A stretch of 55,332 nucleotides of DNA from Bacteroidales bacterium (GTDB lineage Bacteria; Bacteroidota; Bacteroidia; Bacteroidales; VadinHA17). The notes beneath the pieces were generated by a model. The model ran no database searches. It had not been told where the DNA came from and saw only the letters and a list, made by a program, of their open reading frames with translations. The stretch is from contig JANYJP010000028.1 of NCBI GenBank assembly GCA_025358455.1, forward strand, positions 1-55,332. The letters are read 5' to 3'. The stretch's first letter is position 1. Every line of letters starts with the position of its first letter. The translations under genes were made by a program, and so were the position numbers. Shown here in pieces: positions 17,342 to 26,573 of the stretch.

Positions 17342-17923
17342 TTATTTATTTAAAGCCTGATTATAGCAGTTTCTGCAAAGAGGTTCGTAAATGTTTTTTT
17401 CACCAAGAAGAACAACCTGCTCTTCTTCGGATTTTCTGAACGAATATTGGGCAAGGTTTCCGCATCTCATACATATTGCATGCACTTTTGTTACATATTC
17501 AGCTATAGAAAGAAGGGCAGGCATCGGACCAAAAGGTTTGCCCATGAAATCCATATCCAGACCTGCAGCTACAATCCTGATTCCATCATCAGCGAGTTTA
17601 TTGCAGACTTCAACTATTGAATTATCAAAAAACTGAGCTTCATCAATTCCGACCACATCTACAATACCCGCAAGCAACAATATGGCAGAAGCATTATCTA
17701 CAGGGGTTGAAACGATCGATTTATCATCGTGTGAAACTACTCTTGTTTCAGAATATCTCCTATCCAGCGAGGGTTTAAAGATTTCAACCTTAAGTCCGGC
17801 GAACTGCGCCCTTCTGAGTCTTCTTATCAACTCCTCAGTTTTTCCTGAAAACATAGAACCTGTTATGACCTCAATTGATCCACGCTTGCCGGTAGCTCTG
17901 ACTGAATTTTCAAGAAAGTCCAT
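17342..17923 (-). CDS. tdk: Thymidine kinase
   Basis: Type II thymidine kinase of the pyrimidine salvage pathway (thymidine + ATP to dTMP). P-loop GSMFSGKT at residues 22-29, catalytic Glu95 in GIDEAQFFD, and the zinc-lasso ligands Cys151/Cys154 (CMRC) and Cys183/Cys186 (CRNC) are all present. Length of 193 residues is normal. It directly precedes murF-alr and is divergent from the gene at 18039. Confidence 0.96.
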   Translation of the reverse strand: MDFLENSVRATGKRGSIEVITGSMFSGKTEELIRRLRRAQFAGLKVEIFKPSLDRRYSETRVVSHDDKSIVSTPVDNASAILLLAGIVDVVGIDEAQFFDNSIVEVCNKLADDGIRIVAAGLDMDFMGKPFGPMPALLSIAEYVTKVHAICMRCGNLAQYSFRKSEEEQVVLLGEKNIYEPLCRNCYNQALNK

Positions 17924-17989
17924 TTTATCTAATGTCTTTAATCAAGTTGTAAATTGTAGTTTTCCCGCGATGACTTGTGGAATAATCGT

Positions 17990-17997
17990 TACTTTTG
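17990..17997 (+). promoter_or_regulatory. -7 box for the 18039 gene
   Basis: TACTTTTG fits TAnnTTTG and lies 41 bp before the start codon. The -33 match is poor. Confidence 0.4.
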
Positions 17998-18038
17998 CAA
18001 AATAAGGAAAATGGTTTGTTAAATTAACATCAAAAGGT

Positions 18039-18701
18039 ATGGATTTCAACGCAACCATCGATTTAATTATCCGGGATCTTGATGAAGCACGTGAGATAAT
18101 TGATGATCTGAAAAAATATCCGGGAGTTCCGGCCTTGCAGGTAGAACTTGCAAAATCAAAATGCAAGAGCGCCGGAGAGGTTATTGCTCTTCTTAAAACC
18201 CTTCAGAACTATGTTCCCCAGGAAGAAAAGAATCTTCAGGCAACAGAGTACCCTGAAAGGAAGGAGACCCCTGTTAAAAAAGATACGCCCTACCATACCA
18301 AGGTCTTAACTCCGGTTCCTCCGGTTCTTGAAATAATAGTACCTGATAGTATTGAAATTAAATCTACTGAATCAACTATTATAGCCGATACTTTCAGCCG
18401 TTCTGAGGATGATTTCAATGAAAAGTTGGGAAGATTGAAGAATGAGGAAGATTTTTCGAAAATACTGAAGACAATGCCATTGTCAAATTTATTTGAGGCA
18501 ATTGGCGTTAATGACAGATTTCTTTTTATCAGGGAGATTTTCAAAGGCAACAAAGATGCTTATTCACAGGCAATTGCCAGACTCAACAATACTGAAAACA
18601 TAACAGATGCCAGAGCAGTAATCATGAGCTATACCGGCGACAACAATGGAAATGAGGCTACCGAACAACTTCTTGACCTGGTAAAACGCAAACTTCTTTG
18701 A
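18039..18701 (+). CDS. Conserved protein of unknown function upstream of rsmI
   Basis: 220 residues, no signal peptide or membrane span. The N-terminal third is helical and charged (IDLIIRDLDEAREIIDDLKK). A Pro/Lys-rich linker follows (about residues 80-110). The C-terminal part contains FEAIGVNDRFLFIREIFKG, a pattern I associate with uncharacterised Bacteroidota proteins. Its stop is one base before the rsmI start, so it is in the rsmI operon. A role in envelope or ribosome biology would be guesswork; I leave it unnamed. Confidence 0.75.
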   Translation: MDFNATIDLIIRDLDEAREIIDDLKKYPGVPALQVELAKSKCKSAGEVIALLKTLQNYVPQEEKNLQATEYPERKETPVKKDTPYHTKVLTPVPPVLEIIVPDSIEIKSTESTIIADTFSRSEDDFNEKLGRLKNEEDFSKILKTMPLSNLFEAIGVNDRFLFIREIFKGNKDAYSQAIARLNNTENITDARAVIMSYTGDNNGNEATEQLLDLVKRKLL

Positions 18702-18702
18702 T

Positions 18703-19377
18703 ATGGGTAAGCTTTTTCTGGTTCCAACTCCGATAGGTAACCTGAAGGATATTACCTTCAGGGCTGTGGAGATCCTGGGAAGTGTCGATCTTATACTTGC
18801 TGAAGATACACGGCAGGCAAAAAAACTTCTGAATCATTATAACATTAATACACCTCTGCAATCGCATCATATGTTTAATGAACACAAAAGTGTAGAGTCG
18901 GTTTGTACAAAAATATTGTCAGGTCAGACTATTGCACTGATTTCTGATGCGGGGACACCTGGTATTTCTGACCCCGGTTTCCTGCTTGTCAGAACCTGTG
19001 TTGAGAAAGAAATACCTGTTGAAACGCTTCCGGGGCCTACTGCATTAATACCTGCGCTGGTAAATTCCGGACTCCCCTGCGACAGGTTTTGTTTTGAGGG
19101 ATTTCTTCCACCCAAAAAAGGCAGGAATAAAAGAATAACCGGTCTTATTGAAGAGACCAGAACGATAGTTTTTTATGAATCACCTTACCGACTGGTAAAG
19201 ACTCTTGACGAACTGGCAACTCATTTTGGTCCTGATCGTGATGCCTGTGTATCGAGGGAATTAAGTAAAATTTTTGAGGAAAATATCAGGGGCTCTCTCT
19301 CATTTCTTTCAGAGCATTATACTAATAAACCGCCAAAGGGTGAGATAGTGATTATTGTAGCTGGAAAGAAGAATTGA
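18703..19377 (+). CDS. rsmI: 16S rRNA (cytidine1402-2'-O)-methyltransferase
   Basis: SAM-dependent tetrapyrrole-methylase-fold enzyme that 2'-O-methylates C1402 of 16S rRNA. LFLVPTPIGNLKDITFRA is at the N-terminus; EDTRQAKKLLNHYNI, SDAGTPGISDPG and LPGPTALIPALVNSGLP follow in the family order, with VFYESPYRL near residue 155. Its 224 residues are on the short side because the small C-terminal extension of E. coli RsmI is missing, as in related phyla. It is coupled to the upstream unknown gene. Confidence 0.95.
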   Translation: MGKLFLVPTPIGNLKDITFRAVEILGSVDLILAEDTRQAKKLLNHYNINTPLQSHHMFNEHKSVESVCTKILSGQTIALISDAGTPGISDPGFLLVRTCVEKEIPVETLPGPTALIPALVNSGLPCDRFCFEGFLPPKKGRNKRITGLIEETRTIVFYESPYRLVKTLDELATHFGPDRDACVSRELSKIFEENIRGSLSFLSEHYTNKPPKGEIVIIVAGKKN

Positions 19378-19412
19378 CTCAATTATCGTTATCATATAAT
19401 TAAACAGTTATT

Positions 19413-19680
19413 ATGAAACGCCTTATCCCGATATTTCTTCTCCTGGCGTTTACATGCAATATTTCAAACTCTCAGATACTTAAAGGTACGATCACAAATC
19501 AGGCCGGAGAACCTATCCAATATGCAACAGTTTATATTCAGGAACTTAAACAGGGAACAACTTCCAATACAAAAGGAGATTATGAACTAAGGCTTCCTGG
19601 CGGAGGCGGGTGTTTATGTGGGATTTGAGGATGTAAAATATAAAAGTATAGGCGGAAAACTGATATTCAAATTCAATTAA
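19413..19680 (+). pseudogene. Collapsed outer-membrane protein gene (internal deletion plus frameshift)
   Basis: The first frame encodes a signal peptide (to SNSQ) and the start of a carboxypeptidase-regulatory-like domain: LKGTITNQAGEPIQYATVYI, then TTSNTKGDYELRLPGG. At about 19600 it meets a G-rich stretch and stops at 19628. In another frame the following bases read AGVYVGFEDVKYKSIGGKL then IFKFN and a stop at 19678-19680, which looks like the last strand of an outer-membrane barrel. The N-terminus and C-terminus of one large protein (DUF5686-like or TonB-dependent type, normally 700 residues or more) thus appear joined out of frame. A misassembly could give the same picture. It converges on dnaB. 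Confidence 0.65.
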
Positions 19681-19684
19681 AATT

Positions 19685-21205
19685 CTAGGCAAACGGAGGC
19701 TCGTCATGAATATCGGCTTCATTATCGAATCCACCGCCAAGCTTTCTCAGGTTATCATGATTCATTTTTGATCCAAGTGTTATGCTCTGTGATGCAGAGC
19801 CATCCGGATTGCTGTCAAGATCAAAGTCATCGATATCCACAAACTGGGCCTTTTCTTCACGGAACCTCAAACGTACATCATCGACAGGACCGTTACGGTT
19901 TTTCGCAAGAATAATCTCAGCAATTCCTTTAGTTGATGAACCATCCTCAAAGGTTGGTATCCCGAATTTATCCTGACGGTGTATAAAGACAACCATATCG
20001 GCATCCTGTTCAATTGCTCCCGATTCGCGAAGGTCAGAAAGCAGGGGGCGTTTCGTACCGCCTCTCATTTCTACTGATCTGTTAAGCTGCGAAAGTGCGA
20101 GTATCGGCACATTTAGTTCTTTAGCAATACTTTTAAGCGATCGCGAAATATTACTAACCTCCTGCTCGCGGCTTCCCGCATTTTCCGGACCTGTCATAAG
20201 CTGAAGGTAGTCAACTATAACTATATCGAGTTTATGCTGAGCCATCAGACGACGGCATTTTGCTCTCAGTTCAAATATCGAAATAGCCGGCGTATCATCA
20301 ATAAATATCGGGGCAAGCACAAGTTTTTTTATCCTTGAATCGAGTTGTTTCCACTCCTCCTCATTCAGCCGTCCGTTTTTGATTTTGTCACCCGGAATAT
20401 CGGTTTCAGCTACGATTAACCTGTTTACCAGCTGAATGGACGACATCTCACATGAGAATATTGCTACATTCTTTCCATGATCAACAGCCATATTTCTGGC
20501 CATTGAAAGCGCAAATGCTGTTTTACCCATGGATGGTCGGGCAGCGATTATTATTAGCTCTGATTTCTGCCAGCCTGAAGTAAGTCTGTCAAGTTTTGTG
20601 AAGCCTGAAGGAGTTCCGACCAGAGCATCCTCACGTTTACCAGCTTCTTCAATTTCCCTTATTGCGTCCTTAATTACTACATTTATCGGCACAACTTCCC
20701 TCTTTATGTTCCCCTCAGCAATCTGGAAAAGAGCATTTTCCGAATAATCGAGAAGCTCCGTAACATCGTAGGTGTCGTCAAAAGACCTTGTCTGTATTTC
20801 TGTTGACACCCTTATAAGCTCACGTTGTATATATTTCTGAGCGACGATTCTTGCATGGTAATCGACATTGGCTGCTGAAACAACCTTGGCTGTCAGTTGC
20901 GTCAGATAAACCGGGCCACCTACACTATCCAATTCATGATGTGATCTTAATTCCTCAGTAACTGTATACAGATCTACAGGATATTCCCTTGATGAAAGAT
21001 CAGATATTGCTTTGAAAATTTTCTGGTGTGCTTCCCGGTAAAAACTTTCAGGTTTCAGTAAGTCGAGAATGGTAATTACAGCTTCCTTTTCAAGCATAAC
21101 TGCTCCAAGAACAGCCTCCTCCATATCGTTTGCCTGTGGTGGTACCTTACCAAAATCAGGTAGTGATGTTATAGTTGATCTTGGGCTATTTCTTTGTTTT
21201 ACCAT
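19685..21205 (-). CDS. dnaB: Replicative DNA helicase
   Basis: 506-residue DnaB, the ring helicase that unwinds DNA at the replication fork. The N-terminal DnaB domain (PPQANDMEEAVLGAVMLEKE) is followed by a RecA-like domain with Walker A ARPSMGKTAFAL near residue 225, Walker B IVIVDYLQLM, and SQLNRSVEMRGGTKRPLLSD. No intein is visible. Transcribed alone, with a TAnnTTTG box upstream, and divergent from ispE. Confidence 0.97.
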   Translation of the reverse strand: MVKQRNSPRSTITSLPDFGKVPPQANDMEEAVLGAVMLEKEAVITILDLLKPESFYREAHQKIFKAISDLSSREYPVDLYTVTEELRSHHELDSVGGPVYLTQLTAKVVSAANVDYHARIVAQKYIQRELIRVSTEIQTRSFDDTYDVTELLDYSENALFQIAEGNIKREVVPINVVIKDAIREIEEAGKREDALVGTPSGFTKLDRLTSGWQKSELIIIAARPSMGKTAFALSMARNMAVDHGKNVAIFSCEMSSIQLVNRLIVAETDIPGDKIKNGRLNEEEWKQLDSRIKKLVLAPIFIDDTPAISIFELRAKCRRLMAQHKLDIVIVDYLQLMTGPENAGSREQEVSNISRSLKSIAKELNVPILALSQLNRSVEMRGGTKRPLLSDLRESGAIEQDADMVVFIHRQDKFGIPTFEDGSSTKGIAEIILAKNRNGPVDDVRLRFREEKAQFVDIDDFDLDSNPDGSASQSITLGSKMNHDNLRKLGGGFDNEADIHDEPPFA

Positions 21206-21268
21206 TAATGATATATTATTGAATTATAATAAGTTGTAAAGCTTAGGACTTGAATATCTGATTGAATT

Positions 21269-21276
21269 CAAAGTTA
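21269..21276 (-). promoter_or_regulatory. -7 box for dnaB
   Basis: TAACTTTG on the minus strand, 64 bp before the dnaB start, fits TAnnTTTG. The same octamer occurs before mqnE. No TTTG at normal spacing. Confidence 0.4.
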
Positions 21277-21416
21277 AGAATTACAGTAGTCAATAACCGG
21301 ATTTGATAAATTATTGTTACAAACAAAAGTTGTTAAAAACTTGTTGAAAAGCTAATAGAGGAATCATTAGTAACAAATTCAAATGCATATGGTATTTTTA
21401 CACCAAATACAGGGTG

Positions 21417-22235
21417 ATGATAGTTTTTCCTATATCCAAAATAAACCTTGGGCTGCATATAACATCGAAACGTGCTGATGGTTATCATAACATTGAAACT
21501 ATTTTTTATCCGGTAAGGTTTTGCGATGCACTTGAATTTGTTATTTCGGATAACCCGGCAAATAAAGATTTTCTTACCACAACCGGGATCAATACAGGCG
21601 CTGATCCTGAAGACAACCTGGTTTTTAAATCAGTAAAAAGATTACATGAGAAATATACCTTTCCTAATCTGAAAATTCATCTTCATAAGGTTATTCCGGT
21701 TGGAGCAGGTTTAGGAGGAGGATCATCAGATTCCGCATGTATTTTAAAAGCTGTTAATAAGGGATTTGGTCTTAACATTTCTGATGATGAGCTGAAAAAC
21801 ATGGCTCTGGAACAGGGAAGCGATTGTCCATTTTTTATTGACAGCCTTCCATCAATTGGTTCAGGCAGAGGCGAGATTCTAAAGCCAGTAAACAACGTTT
21901 TGAAAGATTACTATTTAATGCTTCTGAATCCCGGAATAGGTATTAATACCAGGGAGGCATATCAGTTTTGCAGGCCGGCAATGCCGTCATACAGCCTGTC
22001 TCAGTTGATCATTCATCCCTTAAAAGAATGGAAGGAACTGATAATGAATGATTTTGAAGATTATGCTTTTAAAAAGCATCATCTTATCGGCGACATCAAA
22101 AATGAATTGTATAACGCCGGTGCCATATTCAGTCTGATGTCAGGAAGCGGATCGGGTGTTTATGGTATCTTTCGCCAGAAACCCGAATTGTCCTCAAAAC
22201 TTAAGGAACTTGTGATATTTGAGGGAGTGATGTAA
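21417..22235 (+). CDS. ispE: 4-diphosphocytidyl-2-C-methyl-D-erythritol kinase
   Basis: GHMP kinase of the non-mevalonate isoprenoid pathway, phosphorylating CDP-methylerythritol. ISKINLGLHITSKRADGYHN at the N-terminus holds the substrate-binding Lys; the ATP motif is PVGAGLGGGSSDSA, and the C-terminal motif is LMSGSGSGVYGIF. Length 272 is normal. I choose ATG 21417; GTG 21414 directly precedes it in frame. The 3' end is only 2 bp from the convergent biotin-carrier gene. Confidence 0.95.
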   Translation: MIVFPISKINLGLHITSKRADGYHNIETIFYPVRFCDALEFVISDNPANKDFLTTTGINTGADPEDNLVFKSVKRLHEKYTFPNLKIHLHKVIPVGAGLGGGSSDSACILKAVNKGFGLNISDDELKNMALEQGSDCPFFIDSLPSIGSGRGEILKPVNNVLKDYYLMLLNPGIGINTREAYQFCRPAMPSYSLSQLIIHPLKEWKELIMNDFEDYAFKKHHLIGDIKNELYNAGAIFSLMSGSGSGVYGIFRQKPELSSKLKELVIFEGVM

Positions 22236-22237
22236 CC

Positions 22238-22555
22238 TCATTCCAGTTCCAGTAATACAGTTCCTTTCGAAACCTTAGCTCCTTTTACTACTGCAATTGA
22301 TTTTACCCTCCCATCCATAGCACTTTTCAGTTTGTTCTTCATTTTCATGGCATCGAGTATCATCAGGATATCACCCTTCTTAACATCCTGCCCCGTAATT
22401 ATATATATTTCGAGGACTGTCCCGGGGATAAAACTTAAAATAATCTTTGGGTCGGCAGGTTGGTATGGTTTCCTGTTTTCAAACTTTTTGCTGATCCTCG
22501 TCTGGTACAAACCAGAGTCGATATTGAGGTATCCGGGTTTAGTATCTTTATTCAT
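22238..22555 (-). CDS. Biotin carboxyl carrier (biotin/lipoyl-attachment) protein
   Basis: 105 residues with a biotinyl domain; the attachment Lys71 is in the motif DAMKMKN. It carries CO2 on biotin to the carboxyltransferase encoded 31 bp upstream. It matches the small carrier subunit of acyl-CoA carboxylases or sodium-pumping methylmalonyl-CoA decarboxylases. No biotin carboxylase and no membrane beta subunit are in the window, so the direction of the reaction is open. Confidence 0.88.
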   Translation of the reverse strand: MNKDTKPGYLNIDSGLYQTRISKKFENRKPYQPADPKIILSFIPGTVLEIYIITGQDVKKGDILMILDAMKMKNKLKSAMDGRVKSIAVVKGAKVSKGTVLLELE

Positions 22556-22586
22556 AATAATACCTATAATTTTTTGATGTATTTAA

Positions 22587-24131
22587 TCAGAAAGGAGGAA
22601 GGCCATGCTTCTTGGCAGGCATTGTAACATCTTTGTTTTCTGACACCTCTATTGAATGCATAAGAAATTTCCTGGTTTCGGAAGGTTCTATTACGGCATC
22701 GACATAACCTCGTGAAGCGGCTACATATGGATTTGCAAACTTTGTTTTGTACTCTTCGACCTTTTGTTTTCTCATTCCATCAGGATCCTTTGAAGAGCTG
22801 ATTTCTTTTCTGAAAATGATGTTAGCAGCTCCTTCAGGACCCATAACAGCAATCTCAGCCGAAGGCCATGCAAATACAAAATCAGCCCTTAAATGACGTG
22901 AACTCATGGCTATATATCCCCCTCCATAAGCTTTTCTGAGGATAACTGTCAGTTTTGGCACAGTTGCTTCGCTGTAGGCGTACAGAACTTTCGCCCCATG
23001 CCGTATAACACCTGCATGTTCCTGATCAACTCCGGGCAGATACCCGGGAAGGTCAACCAGAGTGATAATCGGAATATTAAAGGCGTCACAGTAACGGATG
23101 AATCTAGCCGCTTTATCTGATGAGTCGACATCGAGAACACCTGCCATTTCAAGAGGTTGATTGGCAACAAAACCTGTGGTACGTCCGCCCATTCGTCCAA
23201 AACCTATAACTATATTTTTTGCATATAGTTGCATTATCTCAAAGAAATCGGAATTATCCACAATGGCCCTGATAACATCTTTAACATCATAAGGAAGCGT
23301 AGGATCCTCAGGAACAATCTTATTAATATTATATTCTGGTTTGGGTTCAGCAGGTTCAAATACTCGTGCTTTCTTCCCGTTATTCCACGGAATAAAAGTT
23401 ATAAGCTTTTTAATCTGGTCAAAACACTCCTCTTCACTCAGAGCGAAAAAATGGGCATTCCCTGTTACTTCGCTATGAACCCTGGCTCCTCCCAGATCCT
23501 CCATGGAGATCTCTTCTCCAAGTACAGTTTTTATTACCTCAGGACCAGTGATGAACATTTTTGAGATTTTATCCACCACGAAAACGAAATCAGTAAGGGC
23601 AGGTGAATAAACTGCACCTCCGGCGCATGGTCCCAGTATTACAGAGATCTGCGGAATTACTCCACTTGATATTGTATTACGGAAGAATATCTCGCCATAA
23701 CCTGCCAGGGAGTTTACACCTTCCTGTATTCTTGCACCACCTGAGTCATTAATACCGATCAGAGGCATTCTCATTTTCAGAGCATGGTCCATTATTTTTG
23801 TGATCTTTCTTGAATGCATTAACCCAAGTGATCCGCCTGCCACAGTAAAATCCTGGGCAAATATTGCAACCGGGGCACCGTATATAGTACCTGAACCAAT
23901 AATAACTCCATCGCTGGGCAGCGATTTTTTATCCATATCAAAGTCGCGTGCATCATGTTCAACAAAGAGATCATACTCATTAAATGAGTTTTCATCGAGC
24001 AGTGACATTATGCGCTCACGGGCTGTACGTTTACCCATCGCTTTTTGCTTTTCAATAGCCTGCTCTCCTCCGCCAAGAAGGACTTTCTCGCGCTTTTCCT
24101 GTAACTCTCGAATTTTTTTATTAAGGGGCAT
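22587..24131 (-). CDS. Acyl-CoA carboxylase beta subunit / methylmalonyl-CoA decarboxylase alpha subunit
   Basis: 514-residue carboxyltransferase of the propionyl-CoA carboxylase PccB / MmdA type, crotonase-fold. It transfers carboxyl between biotin and (methyl)malonyl-/propionyl-CoA. Signatures include GGGEQAIEKQKAMGKRTARE, GINDSGGARIQEGVNSLAGY, GPCAGGAVYSPALTDF and a late AVMGPEGAANIIF. Bacteroidota often use it in propionate formation via the succinate pathway. It is followed by its biotin carrier. Confidence 0.93.
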   Translation of the reverse strand: MPLNKKIRELQEKREKVLLGGGEQAIEKQKAMGKRTARERIMSLLDENSFNEYDLFVEHDARDFDMDKKSLPSDGVIIGSGTIYGAPVAIFAQDFTVAGGSLGLMHSRKITKIMDHALKMRMPLIGINDSGGARIQEGVNSLAGYGEIFFRNTISSGVIPQISVILGPCAGGAVYSPALTDFVFVVDKISKMFITGPEVIKTVLGEEISMEDLGGARVHSEVTGNAHFFALSEEECFDQIKKLITFIPWNNGKKARVFEPAEPKPEYNINKIVPEDPTLPYDVKDVIRAIVDNSDFFEIMQLYAKNIVIGFGRMGGRTTGFVANQPLEMAGVLDVDSSDKAARFIRYCDAFNIPIITLVDLPGYLPGVDQEHAGVIRHGAKVLYAYSEATVPKLTVILRKAYGGGYIAMSSRHLRADFVFAWPSAEIAVMGPEGAANIIFRKEISSSKDPDGMRKQKVEEYKTKFANPYVAASRGYVDAVIEPSETRKFLMHSIEVSENKDVTMPAKKHGLPPF

Positions 24132-24226
24132 ATAATCCGGTTTTAAGTATATCTGATAAATAAATTTGTGTAAACAGAAAGTTGAATTTCAGGGTGCAAT
24201 TTTAAGTAAATTGCATGATTTAAGAA

Positions 24227-25363
24227 TCATTTTGGTGCCATTTTATACAGGATCACCGCAATTATTGAGTAAATGATGTTGGGGATCCACATGGCAAGCA
24301 TAGGACCAAGGGTACCCTTGAGTGAGAATTGCGAAGCAAACTGAAGAAATAAAATGTAAGAAAAACTCAGGATAAGGCCTATACCTATGTTCATGCCAAT
24401 TCCTCCTCTTACTTTTCTGGATGAAAGGGAAACTCCTATCAGTGAAAGAATAAAGACTGCAAATGGGCTCGCGAACCGGCGGTGTTTCTCAATAAGAAAG
24501 AGTTTAAGTTCATCAGACCCCTGACGTCGCAGCAAATCAATATAAGAGTTGAGTTCATTATAAGTCATTGTCCCAACAAATCCCGGATCCCTTGAAAAAT
24601 CATCAGGGGTTATTGTGAGAGTGGTATCTATTTTGCTGCCATGGGTAAGGATTTCAGCATTCCCATTCACTACGCGCAGATAATAATTCAATGCTGTCCA
24701 TTTATGAATAGCTGTATCATAGATGACAGAAGTAGAGGAAAGTTTTGATTCAAGCCTTCCGCTGTCACTGAATTTTTCAAGAGTGAAATTCTGCCCTCGC
24801 ATACTTATCGCATTGAAGGTTCCCATATAGACTAAAACATTTTTATCGACCTGCCGGTGAATATTTTCAACCGAGACTTTTCTGGCTGAAGAATGATAAT
24901 ATTTATCCTCAAAATCCATCCTTGAAAGATTGGATTTCGGAATGACAAAGTTGGTAAGTATAAAGGTGAATAGCGCTATAACAAGCGCTGAAATAAAATA
25001 AGGCCACATCATCCTCAGAAAGCTCATTCCGCTGTTAAGGATTGCTATTATTTCTGTATTTTCTGCCAGTTTGGAGGTGAAAAAAATAACAGATATAAAG
25101 ACAAAAAGCGGCGCGAAAAGGGTTGCGAAATATGGTATAAAGTTCAGGTAATAGTTAAAGATTATTGCATTAACCGGAGCTTTTCTCTCCATAAAATTAT
25201 CGATCTTTTCAGCAAAGTCAAATACTACGGCGATAGTAAGTATAAGGAGAAGACAAAAGAAGAAAGTACCAAGAAACTTCCTGATAATATATTTGTCAAT
25301 AATCTTGATTCTCAAAGAATCTATAATCTCTCTGAGAGTTTTTTTATCATTGAATTTTTCCAT
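24227..25363 (-). CDS. LptF/LptG-family lipopolysaccharide export permease
   Basis: 378-residue inner-membrane protein with about three spans at each end and a large periplasmic beta-jellyroll between, the YjgP/YjgQ topology. It works with LptB2 to extract LPS and pass it to LptC/A. IIDKYIIRKFLGTFFFCLLL is the typical first span; the end has RKVRGGIGMNIGIGLILSFS. The start codon overlaps tgt by 43 nt; a TTG just after the tgt stop (about 25316) is an alternative start. LptF versus LptG cannot be told from sequence alone. Confidence 0.9.
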   Translation of the reverse strand: MEKFNDKKTLREIIDSLRIKIIDKYIIRKFLGTFFFCLLLILTIAVVFDFAEKIDNFMERKAPVNAIIFNYYLNFIPYFATLFAPLFVFISVIFFTSKLAENTEIIAILNSGMSFLRMMWPYFISALVIALFTFILTNFVIPKSNLSRMDFEDKYYHSSARKVSVENIHRQVDKNVLVYMGTFNAISMRGQNFTLEKFSDSGRLESKLSSTSVIYDTAIHKWTALNYYLRVVNGNAEILTHGSKIDTTLTITPDDFSRDPGFVGTMTYNELNSYIDLLRRQGSDELKLFLIEKHRRFASPFAVFILSLIGVSLSSRKVRGGIGMNIGIGLILSFSYILFLQFASQFSLKGTLGPMLAMWIPNIIYSIIAVILYKMAPK

Positions 25364-26448
25364 ATTCCAAAATCGCCTTCTTCAATTTTTTTTCTTGCTT
25401 CTCCAACCAGTTTCAGATAAAATGCCAGGTTATGAATACTTGCAATCTGAGCTCCGAGGTTTTCACCTGATATTACAAGATGCCTGAGATATGCCTTGGA
25501 GTAGCTCAGACTAACTGCAGATGGACCTTCAGGATCTATAGGACTGAAATCATCGATCCATTTTTTGTTCCTGATATTAATAGTCCCCTCGCTGGTAAAT
25601 AACATTCCATTTCTTCCGTTTCGTGTGGGCATAACACAATCGAACATATCAATTCCTCTTTCAATTGCTTCAAGAAGATTGACGGGCGTGCCCACTCCCA
25701 TCAGATAACGTGGCTTATCTTCAGGCAATATTTCATTGACAATCTCGATAATCCGGTACATCTCCTCAGCCGGCTCTCCTACTGACAACCCCCCGATCGC
25801 GTTGCCTGCCAAACCGGATGAAGCTGTTTTTTCAGCCGATATTTTTCTCAGATCATCGAATGTACCGCCCTGAACTATCGGGAATAAAAACTGTTCGTTG
25901 CCATATACAGGTTCTGTTTCGTGATACCTGACGATCGCTCTGTCGAGCCAGTGATGCGTGAGGGCGACTGACTTTTTTGCGTAAGCGTAATCACATGGCC
26001 AAGGTGCACATTCATCGAATGCCATCATTATATCGGCACCGATAATCCGCTGTATATCAACTGTGTTCTCAGGCGTAAACACATGTCTTGATCCATCAAT
26101 ATGTGATTTAAAGATAGCCCCTTCATCTGTAAGCTTTCTGTTACCAGTCAGTGAAAATACCTGATATCCTCCGCTATCGGTAAGTATCGGACGTGTCCAT
26201 GACATAAACTTATGCAGACCTCCGGCAGCTTTAATAATGTCAGTCCCGGGCCTTAAATAAAGATGGTATGTATTTCCAAGAATAATTTTTGCATTGATAT
26301 CTTCCGACAAATCGCGCTGCAAAATCCCTTTAACCGTTCCTCCTGTCCCTACAGGCATGAAAACCGGAGTAGGGATATCACCATGAGCTGTTTTCAGCAA
26401 TCCTGTCCTTGCTTTTGATTTCTGATCCCTGCTCTCAATTCTAAACAT
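25321..26448 (-). CDS. tgt: tRNA-guanine transglycosylase
   Basis: Exchanges G34 for preQ1 in GUN-anticodon tRNAs during queuosine synthesis. Asp91 in DSGGYQVFSL, GGLSVGEP and the nucleophile region MFDCVMPTRNGRNG are present. The zinc site seen in E. coli (CxCxxC before YSRAYL) is replaced by EGPSAVSLS before YSKAYLRHL (about residue 309), although the later His of ASIHNLAFYL remains. I use ATG 26448: the longer frame begins with GTG 26475 inside a promoter box. It is upstream of the lptF/G gene, overlapping it. Confidence 0.94.
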   Translation of the reverse strand: MFRIESRDQKSKARTGLLKTAHGDIPTPVFMPVGTGGTVKGILQRDLSEDINAKIILGNTYHLYLRPGTDIIKAAGGLHKFMSWTRPILTDSGGYQVFSLTGNRKLTDEGAIFKSHIDGSRHVFTPENTVDIQRIIGADIMMAFDECAPWPCDYAYAKKSVALTHHWLDRAIVRYHETEPVYGNEQFLFPIVQGGTFDDLRKISAEKTASSGLAGNAIGGLSVGEPAEEMYRIIEIVNEILPEDKPRYLMGVGTPVNLLEAIERGIDMFDCVMPTRNGRNGMLFTSEGTINIRNKKWIDDFSPIDPEGPSAVSLSYSKAYLRHLVISGENLGAQIASIHNLAFYLKLVGEARKKIEEGDFGIWKNSMIKKLSERL

Positions 26449-26474
26449 ATAGTTCAAACTCGTTTTTCGAAGCA

Positions 26475-26482
26475 CAAAGGTA
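26475..26482 (-). promoter_or_regulatory. -7 box for tgt
   Basis: TACCTTTG on the minus strand fits TAnnTTTG and lies 26 bp before ATG 26448. It supports that start over the GTG at 26475. Confidence 0.5.
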
Positions 26483-26573
26483 ATTTTTCCATACGTCCTT
26501 AAAAAATTATAACTGCATATTTTTTTATCATTGCGATTATCTTATTAATATTGCTGCCATATTAGAAAGTCAA

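Noticed and set aside
22238-24131. Complete sodium-pumping decarboxylase
   Set aside because: Only the carboxyltransferase and biotin carrier are here; the membrane beta subunit and biotin carboxylase are not seen.
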